In this document: piece after piece, positions 63,668-64,000 of the stretch
Layout of the letters: the number at the start of each line of letters is the position of its first letter
Numbering within the stretch: position 1 is the stretch's first letter
Origin: Paenalicyclobacillus mengziensis
Lineage (GTDB): Bacteria > Bacillota > Bacilli > Alicyclobacillales > Alicyclobacillaceae
Direction of reading: 5' to 3'
DNA: 64,000 bases
Assembly: GCF_017298635.1 (NCBI RefSeq)
Contig: NZ_CP071182.1
Span: forward strand, 2,890,001 to 2,954,000
Program-made: the position numbers and the translations under genes
The notes under the pieces: generated by a model
What the model was told of the DNA's origin: nothing
The model's database searches: none
What the model saw: only the letters and a program-made list of their open reading frames with translations

Positions 63668-64000
63668 CAGTACTGTACGACCTCGGCATCGTACGACTCA
63701 TGGTAGCAAGGCAAGGAGTATCGTGTATGATGTTGGCGTTGTTACTGTACCGTCGCAACTGATCATACCTGTGACGGATGACTGAACAATTTTTTCACTT
63801 GTCGGAACGGTAGACTACCAAGTTGCCTGCTATTTCGATCCCACTCAGCGATGATAAGAGTAATCCTGTACCATTCCGTTAAGTACATCGACGACACCGT
63901 TTTTGCGATTCTCAAGTCGAGACGTGTTCTAGCTGTGTTTGGTAATTAGGTCCGCTGAATCGAGAGAGATGTGCACCGTGAAGGTACTTGGGGAGGAGTA
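63668..64000. other. Gene-free end of window
   Basis: No supportable gene. The last bases contain a strong ribosome-site sequence (GGGGAGGAG, 63990-63998), so a plus-strand gene probably begins just beyond the window. Confidence 0.45.

Noticed and set aside
1..64000. CRISPR arrays, tRNA and rRNA genes
   Set aside because: No regularly spaced repeats and no tRNA- or rRNA-like sequences were recognised on reading; a tRNA or CRISPR finder was not run.

Overview
The window looks like chromosomal DNA of a Gram-positive, spore-former-type Firmicute of the order Bacillales. An Alicyclobacillus-like organism is my best guess, by inference only. The grounds are strong AGGAGG-type ribosome sites, frequent TTG and GTG starts, AbrB-, YqhV- and UPF0158-type genes, signal-peptide proteins with paired stalk-like domains, a lipoprotein quinoprotein, and Bacillales-style IS elements. 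No rRNA, tRNA or CRISPR array was seen.

Region 1 (1-23.1 kb) is an anaerobic nitrate respiration island. It opens with the 3' part of lipA and a divergent moaA (molybdenum cofactor). Two successive copies of one gene module follow. Copy 1 (2.6-11.7 kb) is TDT-family transporter, hemerythrin-like HHE protein, small unknown protein, DUF4351-like protein, narG, narH, narJ, narI. Copy 2 (11.8-21.1 kb) is the same set, with the small unknown moved to the end. A Crp/Fnr-type regulator closes the island, followed by a decayed aconitase fragment and a PAS protein that has a perfect FNR box upstream. No narK is present, so the two TDT/SLAC1-like proteins are candidates for nitrate/nitrite movement.

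Region 2 (23.2-29.2 kb) holds two related secreted stalk-like proteins, an AbrB-like regulator, an isoprenylcysteine-methyltransferase-type membrane protein, a YqhV-like protein, a short UPF0158 protein and a Nudix hydrolase.

Region 3 (29.3-39.5 kb) is a catabolic cluster: DUF3311 protein plus SSS symporter, a two-gene UxaA/SuyAB-type lyase, an LDH2/ComC-type dehydrogenase, a FadR-type GntR regulator, an APC permease, a ThDP-dependent enzyme and a D-2-hydroxyacid dehydrogenase of SlcC type. The combination fits sulfolactate (or another 2-hydroxy acid) degradation. Two TGGT-N3-ACCA-like operators lie in its promoter regions.

Region 4 (39.5-44.4 kb) carries a quinoprotein, an acetyltransferase, a Nudix hydrolase and an alpha/beta hydrolase.

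Region 5 (44.7-55.5 kb) is a mobile-element island: an IS3-type element, a TPR pseudogene, a toxin-antitoxin-like pair, a DDE transposase, and a group II intron whose reverse-transcriptase gene is split by a nested serine-recombinase element. The 3' tail of a second group II intron abuts it.

Region 6 (55.6-64 kb) is a set of small accessory enzymes and regulators with several broken genes: an EEP/S9 peptidase chimera and a BAAT-type thioesterase with an in-frame stop.
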